A stretch of DNA of 6,605 nt from positions 1 through 6,605 of the forward strand of contig DAHWKH010000063.1 of assembly GCA_027343725.1 (NCBI GenBank), written 5' to 3'. Below, piece by piece: positions 6,151 through 6,605 of this stretch (the stretch's first letter is position 1; every line of letters starts with the position of its first letter). Origin of the DNA: Acidiferrobacteraceae bacterium (GTDB taxonomy: Bacteria > Pseudomonadota > Gammaproteobacteria > Acidiferrobacterales > Acidiferrobacteraceae). The notes under the pieces are model-generated. The model searched no databases, was not told the DNA's origin, and saw nothing but the letters and a program-made list of their open reading frames with translations. The translations under genes were made by a program, and so were the position numbers.

Positions 6151-6228
6151 GTCGTGTTGAAAATCAAAGCGTCAATTCATACCGATGTCGGCGCGTTGGC
6201 AATCGCTCGTACGTCCGACCGGAAAGCG

Positions 6229-6605
6229 CTAGAAAAACAGCACTTTGTCGCAAGATAGGATCAGGTCGGCGAGACTGCCGCCGCCGGAACACTCATCGAC
6301 CTCGTCGATGATATCCGCTTTCTCGTCGATTTTATAGCCCGGGAGCGCCGGCAGGCAGAGATGGAGTTTGACGCCGGCTGATTTGGCGTCGCGCAGGAAA
6401 TCGATGACACGCTTGCCGCCCTCCATGGCCACGAGGTTCTCGGCCACGCCCTTCTGGAGAAGCTTCACGCCCTCCATGGTAAAGAAGATCTGCACATCCG
6501 CGTCCATCGACGCCAAAATGGCGCCCAAGTAAAACGGGGTGGCACAGCGATGCGGCGTAGAGGGCCCGCTCGTCATGATGATCAGAACGGATTTCTCTTC
6601 GTTAT
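6229..6605 (-). CDS. DsrE-family sulfurtransferase-like protein (5' partial)
   Basis: 124 residues are visible before TAG; the frame remains open to the window edge. The internal ATG at 6576 falls in the middle of the first beta strand (KSVLIIMTSGP), so the true start is a few codons outside. The sequence follows the DsrE/DsrF fold: a first strand, a helix with RCATPFYLGAILASMDADV, then VQIFFTMEGVKLL, a helix with GVAENLVAMEGGKRVIDFL, then VKLHLCLPALPGY, and a final SLADLILSCDKVLFF. The cysteine after the KLHL strand (visible residue 83) is at the position where DsrE-family proteins carry the persulfide-accepting cysteine; C105 and C118 are additional candidates. DsrE-type proteins pass sulfane sulfur between cytoplasmic carriers, and several are encoded with sHdr genes. 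The gap to lbpA is 93 bp with no clear promoter, so co-transcription is plausible. The exact DsrE subtype cannot be named from this alone. Confidence 0.8.
   Translation of the reverse strand, partial: NEEKSVLIIMTSGPSTPHRCATPFYLGAILASMDADVQIFFTMEGVKLLQKGVAENLVAMEGGKRVIDFLRDAKSAGVKLHLCLPALPGYKIDEKADIIDEVDECSGGGSLADLILSCDKVLFF

Noticed and set aside
6136..6228. Possible promoter in the gap between the DsrE-like gene and lbpA (TTGCCA and TTGACG boxes)
   Set aside because: Neither -35-like box has a convincing -10 box at 16-18 bp; the best partners match only three or four of six positions with poor spacing.

Overview
This GC-rich window looks like the genome of a sulfur-oxidising proteobacterium, most likely gammaproteobacterial or Acidithiobacillus/Acidiferrobacter-like; the genus cannot be fixed from this stretch. 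The reason is a tight minus-strand cluster that matches the lipoate-binding-protein part of the sHdr (sulfur-oxidising heterodisulfide reductase-like) system. The core sHdr subunits are not in the window. If the assignment is right, they or related sulfur-transfer genes should lie beyond position 6605, upstream in the same transcription direction.

Reading the minus strand from the right edge leftward, the order is: a DsrE-family sulfurtransferase-like protein (6229-6605, missing its first few codons), the GcvH-like lipoate carrier LbpA (5698-6135), the radical SAM enzyme LipS1 (4493-5650), a lipoate:protein ligase with fused LplA and LplB-type domains (3426-4496), the FAD protein LipT of the geranylgeranyl reductase family (2365-3429), and a second radical SAM enzyme, LipS2 (1221-2351). 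lipS1/ligase and ligase/lipT overlap by ATGA, and lipT/lipS2 are 13 bp apart. A well-formed intrinsic terminator sits between lbpA and lipS1, so the carrier and its assembly enzymes are probably made in unequal amounts. A strong hairpin without a U-tract follows lipS2.

Together these genes form a self-contained route to a lipoylated LbpA without LipA or LipB. The ligase charges the LbpA lysine (K71) with octanoate or lipoate. LipS2 is expected to insert sulfur at C8 and LipS1 at C6. The role of LipT is not settled. The DsrE-like protein would handle persulfide sulfur connected with the pathway.

Left of the cluster are two apparently unrelated genes. One is a DUF1640-type membrane-anchored coiled-coil protein (423-905, minus) with its own promoter and three 18-residue tandem repeats. 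The other is the C-terminal end of a FadL/OmpP1-type outer-membrane protein (1-245, plus), which converges on it. No tRNA, rRNA, CRISPR or insertion sequence was seen.
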